From assembly GCA_900316505.1 (NCBI GenBank), contig ONDH01000025.1, forward strand, positions 1 to 43,439: a stretch of 43,439 bases of DNA, read 5' to 3'. Positions 8,405-16,558 of this stretch are shown here, in pieces. The stretch's first letter is position 1, and each line of letters begins with the position of its first letter. A program made the translations under genes and the position numbers. This DNA is from an uncultured Prevotellaceae bacterium (lineage in GTDB: Bacteria > Bacteroidota > Bacteroidia > Bacteroidales > Bacteroidaceae). The notes under the pieces are model-generated. The model did no database searches. It was not told the origin of the DNA and was given only the letters and a program-made list of their open reading frames with translations.

Positions 8405-8436
8405 TTTGAATTTCCGAAGAAAAAGTGCTATATTTG
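8405..8436 (+). promoter_or_regulatory. Complete -33/-7 promoter of rpoD
   Basis: TTTG at 8405-8408 and TATATTTG at 8429-8436 are separated by 20 bp, matching the Bacteroidota housekeeping promoter. The rpoD start codon is at 8459, so the predicted leader is only about 15-18 nt. Confidence 0.75.
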
Positions 8437-8458
8437 CACGCTTTTTTACGCGTAAAGT

Positions 8459-9328
8459 ATGAGACAATTAAAAATTACCAAGTCAATCACGAACCGTGAG
8501 AGTGCTTCGTTGGATAAGTACTTGCAGGAAATTGGTCGTGAGGAGTTAATCACTGTAGAGGAAGAGGTTGAATTGGCTGCGAAGATTCGCAAAGGTGGTG
8601 TCGAAGGCAGAAAAGCCTTGGAGAAACTAACAAGAGCGAACCTTCGTTTTGTCGTTTCTGTAGCCAAGCAGTATCAGAATCAGGGTTTGAGTTTGCCTGA
8701 CCTTATCAACGAGGGCAATCTGGGTCTGATCAAGGCTGCTGAGAAGTTTGATGAAACACGTGGTTTCAAGTTCATCAGTTATGCTGTGTGGTGGATTCGT
8801 CAATCCATCCTGCAGGCATTGGCAGAACAGAGCCGCATTGTGCGTCTGCCTCTCAATCAGGTGGGCTCTCTCAACAAGATTGGCAAGGCTTTCTCCAAGT
8901 TTGAACAGGAGAACGAGCGTCGTCCTTCACCCGAAGAACTGGCTGCTCAGCTTGACCTGCCTGTGGACAAGGTGGCTGACACCATGAAGGTGAGCGGTCG
9001 CCACATCAGTGTGGATGCTCCGTTCGTGGAGGGTGAGGACAACAGTCTGCTGGACATCCTCTCCAACCCAGACTCTCCTTCAGCAGACCGCACTTTGGTG
9101 ACAGAGTCCTTGCAGAAAGAGATTGAACGTGCTTTGGACACGTTGACCACTCGTGAGAAGGAAATCATCAAGATGTTCTTCGGACTGGGTGAGCCCGAGA
9201 AGACATTGGAAGAGATTGGTGACCGCTTCAACTTGACTCGTGAACGTGTGCGCCAGATTAAGGAGAAGGCCATCAGACGTCTGCGTTCACAGTCGAAGAG
9301 CCGTTTGTTGAAGACTTATTTGGGATGA
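8459..9328 (+). CDS. rpoD: Primary RNA polymerase sigma factor (sigma-70, Bacteroidota type)
   Basis: A 289-residue sigma factor that directs RNA polymerase to housekeeping promoters. It is short because it lacks most of region 1.1 and the non-conserved region. Visible parts: region 1.2 ([20 protein letters not shown]), region 2 with [20 protein letters not shown] and the -10-reading helix [19 protein letters not shown] (about residues 80-122), region 3, and region 4 with [16 protein letters not shown] and the helix-turn-helix [20 protein letters not shown] (about 237-275). The first gene of an apparent transcription unit: the next frame begins inside its stop codon. Confidence 0.95.
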   Translation: MRQLKITKSITNRESASLDKYLQEIGREELITVEEEVELAAKIRKGGVEGRKALEKLTRANLRFVVSVAKQYQNQGLSLPDLINEGNLGLIKAAEKFDETRGFKFISYAVWWIRQSILQALAEQSRIVRLPLNQVGSLNKIGKAFSKFEQENERRPSPEELAAQLDLPVDKVADTMKVSGRHISVDAPFVEGEDNSLLDILSNPDSPSADRTLVTESLQKEIERALDTLTTREKEIIKMFFGLGEPEKTLEEIGDRFNLTRERVRQIKEKAIRRLRSQSKSRLLKTYLG

Positions 9329-9762
9329 TGATGAGAAGAGTTTTATTGGCGGTGATGCTGCTGGCTGTGACCATGTTGGCAATGGCGAAACCCAAACCGA
9401 CACAATATGGCAGAGGCAAAGGAAAGGTGTACATTTTTGGCGTTAGTCAGGAATTGACTGATTCTGTGGTGTACATCACCTTCATCAACGAGATTGACAG
9501 CCTTGACTTAATGAAGCGCACAAAGTTCCTGCCGTTCCGTTCCGAGTTCAGCTTGCAGTTGAAAGAATACATGGAGGGAACGCTGAAGAAGAGCCATCAG
9601 ACCACTTGCGTGTTTTATTCGAACAAACGAAAGAAGCTGTCGAAGAAATACTACAAGGTCAAAAAGCGTTATCTTGACAATCCTTATACGAAAATCATGC
9701 CGATAGAATCTTTCCAGTTCAGGCATCCATTGGATTCATTTGTCAATGAAAATGTTGAATAA
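9325..9762 (+). CDS. Small exported hypothetical protein
   Basis: A 145-residue protein of unknown function. Residues 1-21 form a signal peptide (Arg-Arg, then a Leu/Val/Ala-rich core ending in AMA), so it is probably periplasmic. The mature part is basic in its second half ([16 protein letters not shown]) and contains one Cys. It overlaps rpoD by four bases; three in-frame ATGs at 9325, 9328 and 9331 make the exact start uncertain. Its end overlaps the start of the clostripain-like gene by 17 bases. Constant coupling with these neighbours suggests cotranscription, not a shared function. I recognise no domain. Confidence 0.75.
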   Translation: MMMRRVLLAVMLLAVTMLAMAKPKPTQYGRGKGKVYIFGVSQELTDSVVYITFINEIDSLDLMKRTKFLPFRSEFSLQLKEYMEGTLKKSHQTTCVFYSNKRKKLSKKYYKVKKRYLDNPYTKIMPIESFQFRHPLDSFVNENVE

Positions 9763-11017
9763 TCTTTTCCGAATCGTTCAGCACAAGATGTACGGCACAG
9801 TTGCAGCTATGTTTCTCATGGTTGCAACTTGTTCGTTTTTTGCCTGTTCAAAAGATGATGAAAGCACATCCTTTGTGTCACCTTATGCTGAGAACCGCAC
9901 GGTGATGGTGTATATGGCGGCTGAGAACTCGCTTTCTTCGAATGCCATCACAGATGTGAGGGAGATGTTGGAGGGAATGAGGAATGACACCTTGCCGGAG
10001 AGTGACCGTTTGGTCATTTTTCTGGACGACACCAGTATGCCCCGCATTTATGTGGTGGACAAGAACACCCAAGCTGTAACCCTCTCGGAGCTGAAGCCTG
10101 TGCTGCAGTATGACGAGGATGTAAATTCTTCCTCCGCGAAGCAATTGGGTGCATTTGTGGATTATGTGAAGGCGAATTATCCTGCTGAGAGCTATGGATT
10201 GCTTCTTTGGTCGCATGCATCAGGGTGGCTGCCTTCCAATTTCATAGGTGACCAACATCAGGATGCATCATCCAGACGTAGGTCTTTTGGTGTGGACAAT
10301 CAGAGAAATTCTGCCAGCAAGTATGCCGAAGGTCATCAGATGAACATCGAGGATATGGCAAGCGAACTGAATGGTGAGAATTTTGACTTCATCCTGATTG
10401 ATGCTTGTGTGATGCAGAACATTGAGGTGGCTTACGAATTGCGCCACACCACCAAGTGTCTGATTGCTTCGCCTGCTGAGATTCCTGAGCCTGGTGCTCA
10501 ATATAAGTCGATGGTCAGGGCTATGTTCAAGAAGAACAACACGGCAAATGAGATGCTTAATGCTTATTTGAAGGAATACCGGAATTCTTATGGTTTGGTC
10601 ATCTCGGCATTGAACACCGCAGAGATGGATGATTATGCCGCCTACATGAAATCGGTTGTGGCTGCTCACCGTTCGGAGCTGTTGTCATTGGACACCTCTT
10701 CGATGTTGAATTATATACACTATGGCTCATGGACCAAAGACTATCCTGATTTTCTGGACATGCAGGGCGTCATGCTGAAAGTGCTCAATGCAGACGAATA
10801 TGCACAGTGGAAGGCAAAAACGGACAAGATGATCACGTGCAGACATGCTGGTTTTTGGTATAGCGCATATCCCAAGAGTAAAGTGTCGATTGACGATGCT
10901 CAGTGCTGTGGCGTAACGATGCATATTCCATTTGAGAAATATAATGCCAATTCATGGGCATTCAATGAGAAATATCTGGAAACATCATGGGCGAAAGCTG
11001 TGTGGAGAGAAGAGTGA
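9746..11017 (+). CDS. Clostripain-like (C11) cysteine peptidase, lipoprotein
   Basis: A 423-residue surface or periplasmic lipoprotein of peptidase family C11, clan CD. Lipobox FFAC puts the lipidated Cys at residue 34. The core shows VMVYMAAENSL (start of the fold), the catalytic His157 in LLLWSHASGW and the catalytic Cys221 in FILIDACVMQ; C11 enzymes usually cut after Arg or Lys and are often self-activating. I start at the ATG at 9746; a TTG at 9740 would add only two residues. Its stop (TGA) shares a base with the start of the HprK-like gene, so the two are translationally coupled. Possible role: maturation of a product handled by the next three genes, or protein degradation. Confidence 0.85.
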   Translation: MKMLNNLFRIVQHKMYGTVAAMFLMVATCSFFACSKDDESTSFVSPYAENRTVMVYMAAENSLSSNAITDVREMLEGMRNDTLPESDRLVIFLDDTSMPRIYVVDKNTQAVTLSELKPVLQYDEDVNSSSAKQLGAFVDYVKANYPAESYGLLLWSHASGWLPSNFIGDQHQDASSRRRSFGVDNQRNSASKYAEGHQMNIEDMASELNGENFDFILIDACVMQNIEVAYELRHTTKCLIASPAEIPEPGAQYKSMVRAMFKKNNTANEMLNAYLKEYRNSYGLVISALNTAEMDDYAAYMKSVVAAHRSELLSLDTSSMLNYIHYGSWTKDYPDFLDMQGVMLKVLNADEYAQWKAKTDKMITCRHAGFWYSAYPKSKVSIDDAQCCGVTMHIPFEKYNANSWAFNEKYLETSWAKAVWREE

Positions 11018-11919
11018 TGGATGAAAAGAAGATATACTACAGAGTGGGGCGTCATGTGTATTGCGTGAATTTCCTTGACACAAGAAACTCGACTGCTTTG
11101 TTGCCGTCGAGTGAGCCTTTCCGTTTGACAGAAGTGCCCTCTGCGGAGGAACCTTTGCTTTTCGAACTGAATGTGGATGACAATTGGCGTCCAGCATCGA
11201 AAGGCGAGGAAATAGGGCAGTTCGATTGCGGAGGAAACAATCATGGTGTCTATCGTCTGGAGGATGGCAGCTATCAGATTTTGGTGAGTGACGTGAGTGG
11301 GAGGCAATGCTGTCTTGTGCAGGCAAACGCAGATTTCTCTTCAGCAACCGTGTGCTTGGTCGGAAGTGACACTATGCGCAATTTCGGTCTGAACAATGCC
11401 CTGATGATGATGTATGCTTTTTCTGCAGCAGATAAGATGACCGTGCTGATGCATGCTTCGGTAGTGAGAAAGGATGGAAGGGGATATTTGTGCTTGGGCG
11501 TGAGTGGAACGGGTAAGAGCACCCATACACAGAACTGGTTGAAATACATCCCTGGCACAGACTTGATGAATGATGACAACCCAGTGGTGAGGGTGTGTGA
11601 AGATGGTGTGGCACGTGTGTTTGGTTCTCCGTGGAGTGGAAAAACTCCTTGCTACCGCAATGTGGAAGCCCCGATTGGAGGTTTCTTGCAACTGAAACAG
11701 GCACCGCATAACAAGATACGCCGTATGAGCACAGTGGAGGGATACGCGTCCTTGCTGCCTTCATGTTCGGTGATGAAGTGGGACAGACGTGATTATGTGG
11801 GTACAAGCGACACTGTGTCGAAACTGTTGGAACAGGTGCCCGTGTATTTCTTGGAGAATCTGCCTAATGAGGATGCTGTGAGGATGAGTTATGGGGCGAT
11901 GAGTGGGGGTGAGAGTTGA
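11017..11919 (+). CDS. HPr-kinase/PEP-carboxykinase-like P-loop protein
   Basis: A 300-residue protein with an N-terminal beta-rich part (1-135) and a kinase-like C-terminal half: MHASVV at 145-150, Walker A GVSGTGKST at 161-169, and DLMNDDNPVV near 185-194, followed by GSPWSGKTP. This HAS...SGTGKST...DD layout is shared by the HPr-kinase-like proteins found beside PqqD-like proteins in lasso-peptide and related clusters, where some phosphorylate the precursor. The PqqD-like gene at 12605 supports that comparison. I prefer the ATG at 11017, which overlaps the preceding stop, to an upstream one at 10987. Substrate unknown; a kinase role is inference. Confidence 0.75.
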   Translation: MDEKKIYYRVGRHVYCVNFLDTRNSTALLPSSEPFRLTEVPSAEEPLLFELNVDDNWRPASKGEEIGQFDCGGNNHGVYRLEDGSYQILVSDVSGRQCCLVQANADFSSATVCLVGSDTMRNFGLNNALMMMYAFSAADKMTVLMHASVVRKDGRGYLCLGVSGTGKSTHTQNWLKYIPGTDLMNDDNPVVRVCEDGVARVFGSPWSGKTPCYRNVEAPIGGFLQLKQAPHNKIRRMSTVEGYASLLPSCSVMKWDRRDYVGTSDTVSKLLEQVPVYFLENLPNEDAVRMSYGAMSGGES

Positions 11920-11933
11920 GGGTTGATGGTTTA

Positions 11934-11990
11934 GAGTTTAGGGTTTAGAGTTTAGAGTTGATGGTTTAGAGTTTAGGGTTTAGAGTGAAA
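11934..11990. repeat. GTTTAGA/GTTTAGG heptamer repeat
   Basis: About eight 7-bp units (GTTTAGA, GTTTAGG, once GTTGATG), the reverse complement of the CTAAACC family seen elsewhere. It fills the whole gap between the HprK-like and S26-like genes, inside what looks like one operon. Confidence 0.85.
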
Positions 11991-12000
11991 GTAGGATGCC

Positions 12001-12483
12001 ATGCAGAGAGTATTGGTTGAGAATAATATCTTCTTGCCTCAGGTGGTGCAGTTGATTCAAGAGGGGCATAAGGCTACGATCATTGCACGTGGCAACAGCA
12101 TGCGCCCATTCATTGAGGATGGCAGAGACAAGCTGGTGTTTGGAGAGGTGGATGGTCTTGCTGTGGGTGATGTTATCTTGGCAGAAGTGACAGAAGGACA
12201 TTTTGTTTGCCACCGCATTGAGAAGATGGAGAATGGCATGGTGACGATGAGGGGTGATGGCAATGTAACAGGTACAGAAGTGTTTCCTGTTGCGAATGTT
12301 CGGGCAAAATTGGTGCAGGTGGTCAGGAAGGGCAAGCTCTACACGTTGTCCACATCGAGGACATGGAAGTGCTACTCTGCCGTGTGGCCTAAACTGCTTC
12401 CCATGAGGCGTTATCTTTTGGCATTGTACCGACTCTTATGGTTACATCAGATGCCAGAGAGATGGAAGATGGAAGATGTATGA
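12001..12483 (+). CDS. S24/S26-like serine peptidase
   Basis: A 160-residue protein with the signal-peptidase-like fold: RGNSMRPFIEDG holds the nucleophile Ser33, and His71 in FVCHRIEKM is placed like the partner residue of the Ser-His (SipW-type) branch; the Lys of bacterial Lep-type enzymes is not evident. There is no N-terminal membrane anchor. A short hydrophobic stretch (YLLALYRLLWL) lies near the C-terminus. Its place between the HprK-like and PqqD-like genes suggests it trims a small product. The last residues (ERWKMEDV) come from an ATGGAAG heptamer repeat (12462-12500), so the original C-terminus may have been lost. Confidence 0.75.
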   Translation: MQRVLVENNIFLPQVVQLIQEGHKATIIARGNSMRPFIEDGRDKLVFGEVDGLAVGDVILAEVTEGHFVCHRIEKMENGMVTMRGDGNVTGTEVFPVANVRAKLVQVVRKGKLYTLSTSRTWKCYSAVWPKLLPMRRYLLALYRLLWLHQMPERWKMEDV

Positions 12484-12570
12484 TGGAAGATGTACGATGG
12501 ACCTTTCACAATTAGGAATGAGGAATTAGGAATGAGGAATTGAATCTCTCAACCCTAAACTTTCAAATAG
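12462..12570. repeat. ATGGAAG and AGGAATG heptamer repeats
   Basis: ATGGAAG/ATGTATG/ATGTACG units run from 12462 to 12500 and overlap the 3' end of the S26-like gene. They are followed by AGGAATG/AGGAATT units (about 12513-12541) and CTCTCAACCCTAAAC words. The PqqD-like gene begins at 12605. Confidence 0.8.
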
Positions 12571-12604
12571 TTGAGCAAAGCGAAAACTTAAACAACAGCA
12601 TAAC

Positions 12605-12874
12605 ATGAGAATAAAGAATGGTTTTGAATTGCGGAAGATCTGTGGCGAGAACATCGTCATAGCGCATGGGGTGGAGAATATCGACTTCACGAAAGTCATC
12701 ACGCTGAACGAATCCGCAGCTTTCATCTGGCAACAGGTGGAAGGTAAGGAGTTTACTGAGGACGATATGGTGAATGCTCTTCTTGATGAATACGAGGTGG
12801 AGAAGCCTCAGGCTCAGGAGGATGTGAAGGCGTTGCTGGCATCGTGGATGAAAGCAGGAATGGTGGAGAATTGA
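12605..12874 (+). CDS. PqqD-like peptide-binding protein
   Basis: An 89-residue protein with the size and pattern of PqqD-type RiPP recognition elements: FTKVITLNESAAFIWQQVEGKEFTEDDMV (in parts, about residues 28-57) matches the characteristic ITLNESAAFIWQ beta-strand/helix signature, followed by a helical end LLASWMKAGMV. Such domains bind the leader of a precursor peptide and hand it to a modifying enzyme. Together with the HprK-like and S26-like neighbours this is the strongest pointer to a peptide-maturation function, but no radical SAM, lasso cyclase or precursor gene is visible nearby. It is 13 bp before ung. Confidence 0.8.
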   Translation: MRIKNGFELRKICGENIVIAHGVENIDFTKVITLNESAAFIWQQVEGKEFTEDDMVNALLDEYEVEKPQAQEDVKALLASWMKAGMVEN

Positions 12875-12887
12875 GAATTGAGTTAAG

Positions 12888-13553
12888 ATGGCAAAGGTGC
12901 AGATAGAAGCGTCGTGGCTTGAGAAACTTCAGTCAGAGTTTGACAAGCCTTATTTTGAGCAGCTGATTCAGTTTGTCAAGACTGAATATGCCCAAGGCAC
13001 TTGCTATCCTCCTGGCAAACTCATTTTCAACGCGTTCAATCTTTGTCCGTTGCCGAAGGTGAAGGTGGTGCTGATAGGACAAGACCCCTATCATGAGCCC
13101 CAACAGGCACATGGTTTGTGCTTTTCGGTGAATGATGGTGTGCCGTTTCCCCCTTCTCTCCGCAACATCTTCCAAGAGATTCAGACAGACCTTGGCAAAC
13201 CGGTTCCCCAATCGGGCAATCTGACGCGATGGGCAGAACAGGGTGTCTTGCTCTTGAACGCCACCTTGACCGTGAGAGCCCACATGGCAGCCAGCCATCA
13301 GAAGCGTGGTTGGGAAGAGTTCACCGATGCCGTCATTCGTCTGGTCAGTGCCGAAAGGGAGCATGTAGTGTTCATCTTGTGGGGCAGTTATGCGCAGAGC
13401 AAGGCACAGCTCATTGACGCATCGAAACATTGCATCCTGCGTTCTGCACACCCATCGCCATTGTCTGCCTATCGCGGTTTCTTTGGCAATCATCATTTCA
13501 GTCTGTGCAATCAGTATTTGCAACAACATCAGATAGAACCGATAAATTGGTAA
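12888..13553 (+). CDS. ung: Uracil-DNA glycosylase (family 1)
   Basis: A 221-residue cytosolic enzyme that removes uracil from DNA and starts base-excision repair. The water-activating loop GQDPYHE is at residues 64-70 with catalytic Asp66; the uracil pocket (GLCFSV), LLLNATLTV and the DNA-intercalating [13 protein letters not shown] loop are all present. Length is normal. It follows the PqqD-like gene closely and precedes the PLD gene by four bases. Confidence 0.95.
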   Translation: MAKVQIEASWLEKLQSEFDKPYFEQLIQFVKTEYAQGTCYPPGKLIFNAFNLCPLPKVKVVLIGQDPYHEPQQAHGLCFSVNDGVPFPPSLRNIFQEIQTDLGKPVPQSGNLTRWAEQGVLLLNATLTVRAHMAASHQKRGWEEFTDAVIRLVSAEREHVVFILWGSYAQSKAQLIDASKHCILRSAHPSPLSAYRGFFGNHHFSLCNQYLQQHQIEPINW

Positions 13554-13557
13554 GAAA

Positions 13558-14787
13558 GTGAGAAGACTTGTACTTATATATATATTAACCTTTGGCTTCA
13601 TGTGGATGGTTGGTGTGACAGCCCAGACCTCCGATTCCATCATGGCAGCCCATCTGAGGGAAAAAGGGGTGAAGATTTGCGATGGCAATTCCGTTCACCT
13701 CCTGAGGACTGGTCATGATAAATTTGAGGACATGTTTGAGGCTGTGCGCAATGCCAAATCGTTCATTCATCTCGAATATTTCAATTTCCGCAACGACTCC
13801 ATTGCAGGTCTCCTCTTCCACCTCTTGGCACAGAAAGCGGCAGAAGGCGTTGAAGTGCGTGCGCTCTACGATGCCTTTGGCAATTCCTCCAACAACCAGC
13901 CCATCAAGGCACACATGCACGACTCCATCAATGCCTTGGGCATCAAGTTGGTGAAGTTCGACCCCATTCGTTTTCCATGGGTGAACCACATCATTCCTCG
14001 CGACCACAGAAAGATAGTGGTCATCGACGGCAAGATAGCCTATACAGGTGGCATGAATGTGGCAGACTATTACATTGAGGGCATTCCGGGCATAGGCGAC
14101 TGGCACGACATGCACATGCGCATAGAAGGTCCCGTTGTCAACGAACTGCATGAGATTTTCTGCCGCATGTGGTATAAAGCCACAAAAGAGCGTATCGCTG
14201 GCGAAAAGTATTTCCCAGCCTACAGACCCAGCAACGACAATCAACGCATCGCCATCGTTGACCGTCATCCCCTCCGAAGTGCCGATGCCATTCGTGACCT
14301 CTTTGCCGAGATGCTCAACACGGCACAACACAAGGTGCTTCTCATCAATCCCTATTTCGTGCCCACCCACAAAGTGAGGAAAGCATTGAAACGCGCCATC
14401 GACAGGGGAGTGGACGTGCAGATACTTCTCTCAGCCAAGAGTGACATTCCTCTCACACCCGAGGCATCCCACTATGTGGGCAACAACCTCGCCAAACGAG
14501 GTGCCAAGGTCTATCTCTTTCATGGCGGCTTTCACCACACAAAAATCATGATGGTCGATGACCTCTACTGCACCGTTGGCTCCAGCAACATGGATGCCCG
14601 CTCCCTCCGTTGCGACTACGAGGTGAACACCGTCATCTTCAATAAAAAGACAACCAAAGAACTGACCGACCTGTTCAACGAACAGCTGAAATCCTCCACA
14701 CCCATGCAAAAGGGCTATTGGAGCACCCGTTCTGCTGGCAAGAAGTTCCAAGGCTGGTTTGGCAATCTGCTCACCCCATTCCTGTAG
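13558..14787 (+). CDS. Phospholipase D / cardiolipin synthase-like protein
   Basis: A 409-residue protein with two HKD motifs: His150-x-Lys152-x4-Asp157 (HRKIVVID) and His327-x-Lys329-x4-Asp334 (HTKIMMVD), each followed by the usual G(G/S)xN. This is the active-site pair of the PLD superfamily; the arrangement is closest to cardiolipin synthases, which join two phosphatidylglycerols, though phosphatidyl transfer to other alcohols is possible. Instead of the two membrane segments of ClsA it has one N-terminal hydrophobic segment (residues 3-22, ending TAQ), a signal peptide or anchor. The GTG start is chosen because it includes that segment. Four bases separate it from ung. Confidence 0.85.
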   Translation: MRRLVLIYILTFGFMWMVGVTAQTSDSIMAAHLREKGVKICDGNSVHLLRTGHDKFEDMFEAVRNAKSFIHLEYFNFRNDSIAGLLFHLLAQKAAEGVEVRALYDAFGNSSNNQPIKAHMHDSINALGIKLVKFDPIRFPWVNHIIPRDHRKIVVIDGKIAYTGGMNVADYYIEGIPGIGDWHDMHMRIEGPVVNELHEIFCRMWYKATKERIAGEKYFPAYRPSNDNQRIAIVDRHPLRSADAIRDLFAEMLNTAQHKVLLINPYFVPTHKVRKALKRAIDRGVDVQILLSAKSDIPLTPEASHYVGNNLAKRGAKVYLFHGGFHHTKIMMVDDLYCTVGSSNMDARSLRCDYEVNTVIFNKKTTKELTDLFNEQLKSSTPMQKGYWSTRSAGKKFQGWFGNLLTPFL

Positions 14788-14802
14788 TCAGAACAATACC
14801 GA

Positions 14803-14871
14803 TTAGGAATGAGGAATGAGGAATTGAATCTCTAAACCCTAAACTCTAAACTCTAAACCCTCAACTCTCAA
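14803..14871. repeat. AGGAATG and CTAAACC heptamer repeats
   Basis: The gap before the GH10-like gene holds AGGAATG units (about 14806-14826), then CTAAACC/CTAAACT units (about 14832-14866), ending two bases before the start codon at 14873. No -7 element could be seen here. Confidence 0.8.
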
Positions 14872-14872
14872 C

Positions 14873-16360
14873 ATGAAGAAGATACTCTTACTATTCATTT
14901 TTAGTTTTTCGCTCATCGCGTCCTTCGCCACCAACCCCAAGCGCGAGTTTCGTGGTGCATGGATTCAGTGTGTCAATGGTCAATACCTTGGCAAGACACC
15001 AGCACAGTTGCGTCAGATGCTCTCCGACCAGCTCGACACCCTTCAGCAATGTGGCATCAATGCCATCCTCTTCCAAGTGCGTGCCGAGGGCGATGCTCTC
15101 TACAAGTCCAGCTACGAACCTTGGTCACGCTATCTCACAGGCACACAAGGTGTGGCACCAGCCGACGGATGGGACCCCTTGGCATGGATGGTGGCTGAAT
15201 GTCATAAACGTGAGATGGAATGCCATGCCTGGATAAATCCCTATCGAGCCAAGACAAAGGGTACAACAGCATTGGCACAGAGTCATGCCGCTGTTCGTCA
15301 TCCTGAACGTGTGTTCGAATACGACGGACTCTACATCTTCAATCCCGCCATTGAAGAAAACCGCACCTACACCTGCATGGTTGTCGAGGACATCCTCACA
15401 CACTACGATGTCGATGGCATTCACATGGACGATTACTTCTATCCCTATCCTGTGAACGGACTTCCCTTGCCCGACCAAGCCAACTATCAGGCAGACCCAC
15501 GTGGCTTCACCTCTATCGAAGACTGGCGACGCGACAATGTCAACCAGCTCATCCGTGACCTCCACCGTCTGGTGCGTGAGGTCAAACCATGGGTGAAGTT
15601 CGGCATCTCCCCCTTCGGCATCTATCGCAACAGTCCTACAGGGCAGAACTGTCCAGAAGGTAGTGCCACATCTGGCACACAAAACTACGACGACCTCTAT
15701 GCCGACATCGTCTATTGGGTGAAACAAGGTTGGATAGACTACAACATACCCCAAATCTATTGGAATCTGGGCACCAAGGCAGCAGACTATGAAGTGCTCG
15801 TCAACTGGTGGAACGACTATTGCGGTCAACGCCCCCTCTTCATCGGTCAGGACATCGAGCGCACCGTGCAGGGAATTGACCCCACCAATCCCAACTCCCA
15901 TCAGATGCTCATCAAGTACGACCTTCAGCGTGCCCTTCCCAACATACAAGGCTCTTGTCAATGGTATGCCGCTGCATGTGTCAACAATCTGGGCAACTAT
16001 CGCACCGTCCTGCAGCAAGTCTATCACTCCACACCAGCCCTGCAGCCCCTGATGCCATTCATTGACAAGAAAGCCCCCGGCAAGCCCAAGAATGTGCAGG
16101 TGTCCAAATATGCCATGACAGGAACGGTTGTCACATGGGAAGCACCTCGTGCCAAGAAAGAGCTTGACCGTGCCCGCCAGTTCGTCGTTTACCTCTTCAA
16201 CAAAGGGGAGAAAATAGACATGGAAGATGCAGACCGCATTCTTGCCATCACCAGCACAAACACGGTAACCATTCCTGTAGTGCCCAAAGGCTCCACATTG
16301 GTAGTGACCTCCCTTGACCGTCTTCATAACGAGTCAAAGCCCGTAAAGATAAAAATGTAA
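14873..16360 (+). CDS. Exported GH10-like glycoside hydrolase (DUF187/DigH type)
   Basis: A 495-residue exported protein. A signal peptide (residues 1-20, MKKILLLFIFSFSLIASFA) is followed by the GHL10 TIM-barrel domain, with FRGAWIQCV, ILFQVRAEGDALYKS, WDPLAWMVAECHKR, HAWINPYRA, DGIHMDDYFYPYP and FGISPFGIYRN; the Asp pair in HMDDYFYP and acidic residues after ISPFG are the likely active site. The family includes DigH, which acts on denuded peptidoglycan glycans. A fibronectin-III-like C-terminal domain spans about residues 400-495 (APGKPKNVQVSK...TVVTWEAP). Probably periplasmic or outer-membrane associated and active on cell-wall glycan; substrate not shown by sequence. Confidence 0.85.
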   Translation: MKKILLLFIFSFSLIASFATNPKREFRGAWIQCVNGQYLGKTPAQLRQMLSDQLDTLQQCGINAILFQVRAEGDALYKSSYEPWSRYLTGTQGVAPADGWDPLAWMVAECHKREMECHAWINPYRAKTKGTTALAQSHAAVRHPERVFEYDGLYIFNPAIEENRTYTCMVVEDILTHYDVDGIHMDDYFYPYPVNGLPLPDQANYQADPRGFTSIEDWRRDNVNQLIRDLHRLVREVKPWVKFGISPFGIYRNSPTGQNCPEGSATSGTQNYDDLYADIVYWVKQGWIDYNIPQIYWNLGTKAADYEVLVNWWNDYCGQRPLFIGQDIERTVQGIDPTNPNSHQMLIKYDLQRALPNIQGSCQWYAAACVNNLGNYRTVLQQVYHSTPALQPLMPFIDKKAPGKPKNVQVSKYAMTGTVVTWEAPRAKKELDRARQFVVYLFNKGEKIDMEDADRILAITSTNTVTIPVVPKGSTLVVTSLDRLHNESKPVKIKM

Positions 16361-16403
16361 TTCAACTTTCGGAAGTTAAAATGGGAGTTAAAAGTGGAGT
16401 TAA

Positions 16404-16520
16404 GCCCCCTCCGACTCCCCCAAGGGGGAGGGAGAGCCATGCGGGGTGTAACTTTCAACTGTCAATTGTCAATTGTCAACTGTCTAAAACTCTAAACCCT
16501 AAACTCTAAACCCTAAACTG
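16404..16520. repeat. CCCCC/GGGGG hairpin and heptamer repeats before guaA
   Basis: CTCCCCC at 16415-16421 faces GGGGGAG at 16424-16430 around AA, part of a C-rich/G-rich element common in Prevotella-type intergenic DNA. TGTCAAT/TGTCAAC heptamers follow (about 16457-16484), then CTAAACC/CTAAACT heptamers (about 16491-16518). I see no TAnnTTTG element for guaA. Confidence 0.75.
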
Positions 16521-16558
16521 TCAATTAGCTTCAAAAAATACACATTCAATTATAATAT

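Noticed and set aside
13585..14370. 261-codon open frame on the minus strand
   Set aside because: Shadow of the phospholipase-D-type gene, which carries both HKD motifs.
15125..16327. 400-codon open frame on the minus strand
   Set aside because: Antisense shadow of the GH10-like gene, which has a signal peptide and family motifs; the antisense product has none.
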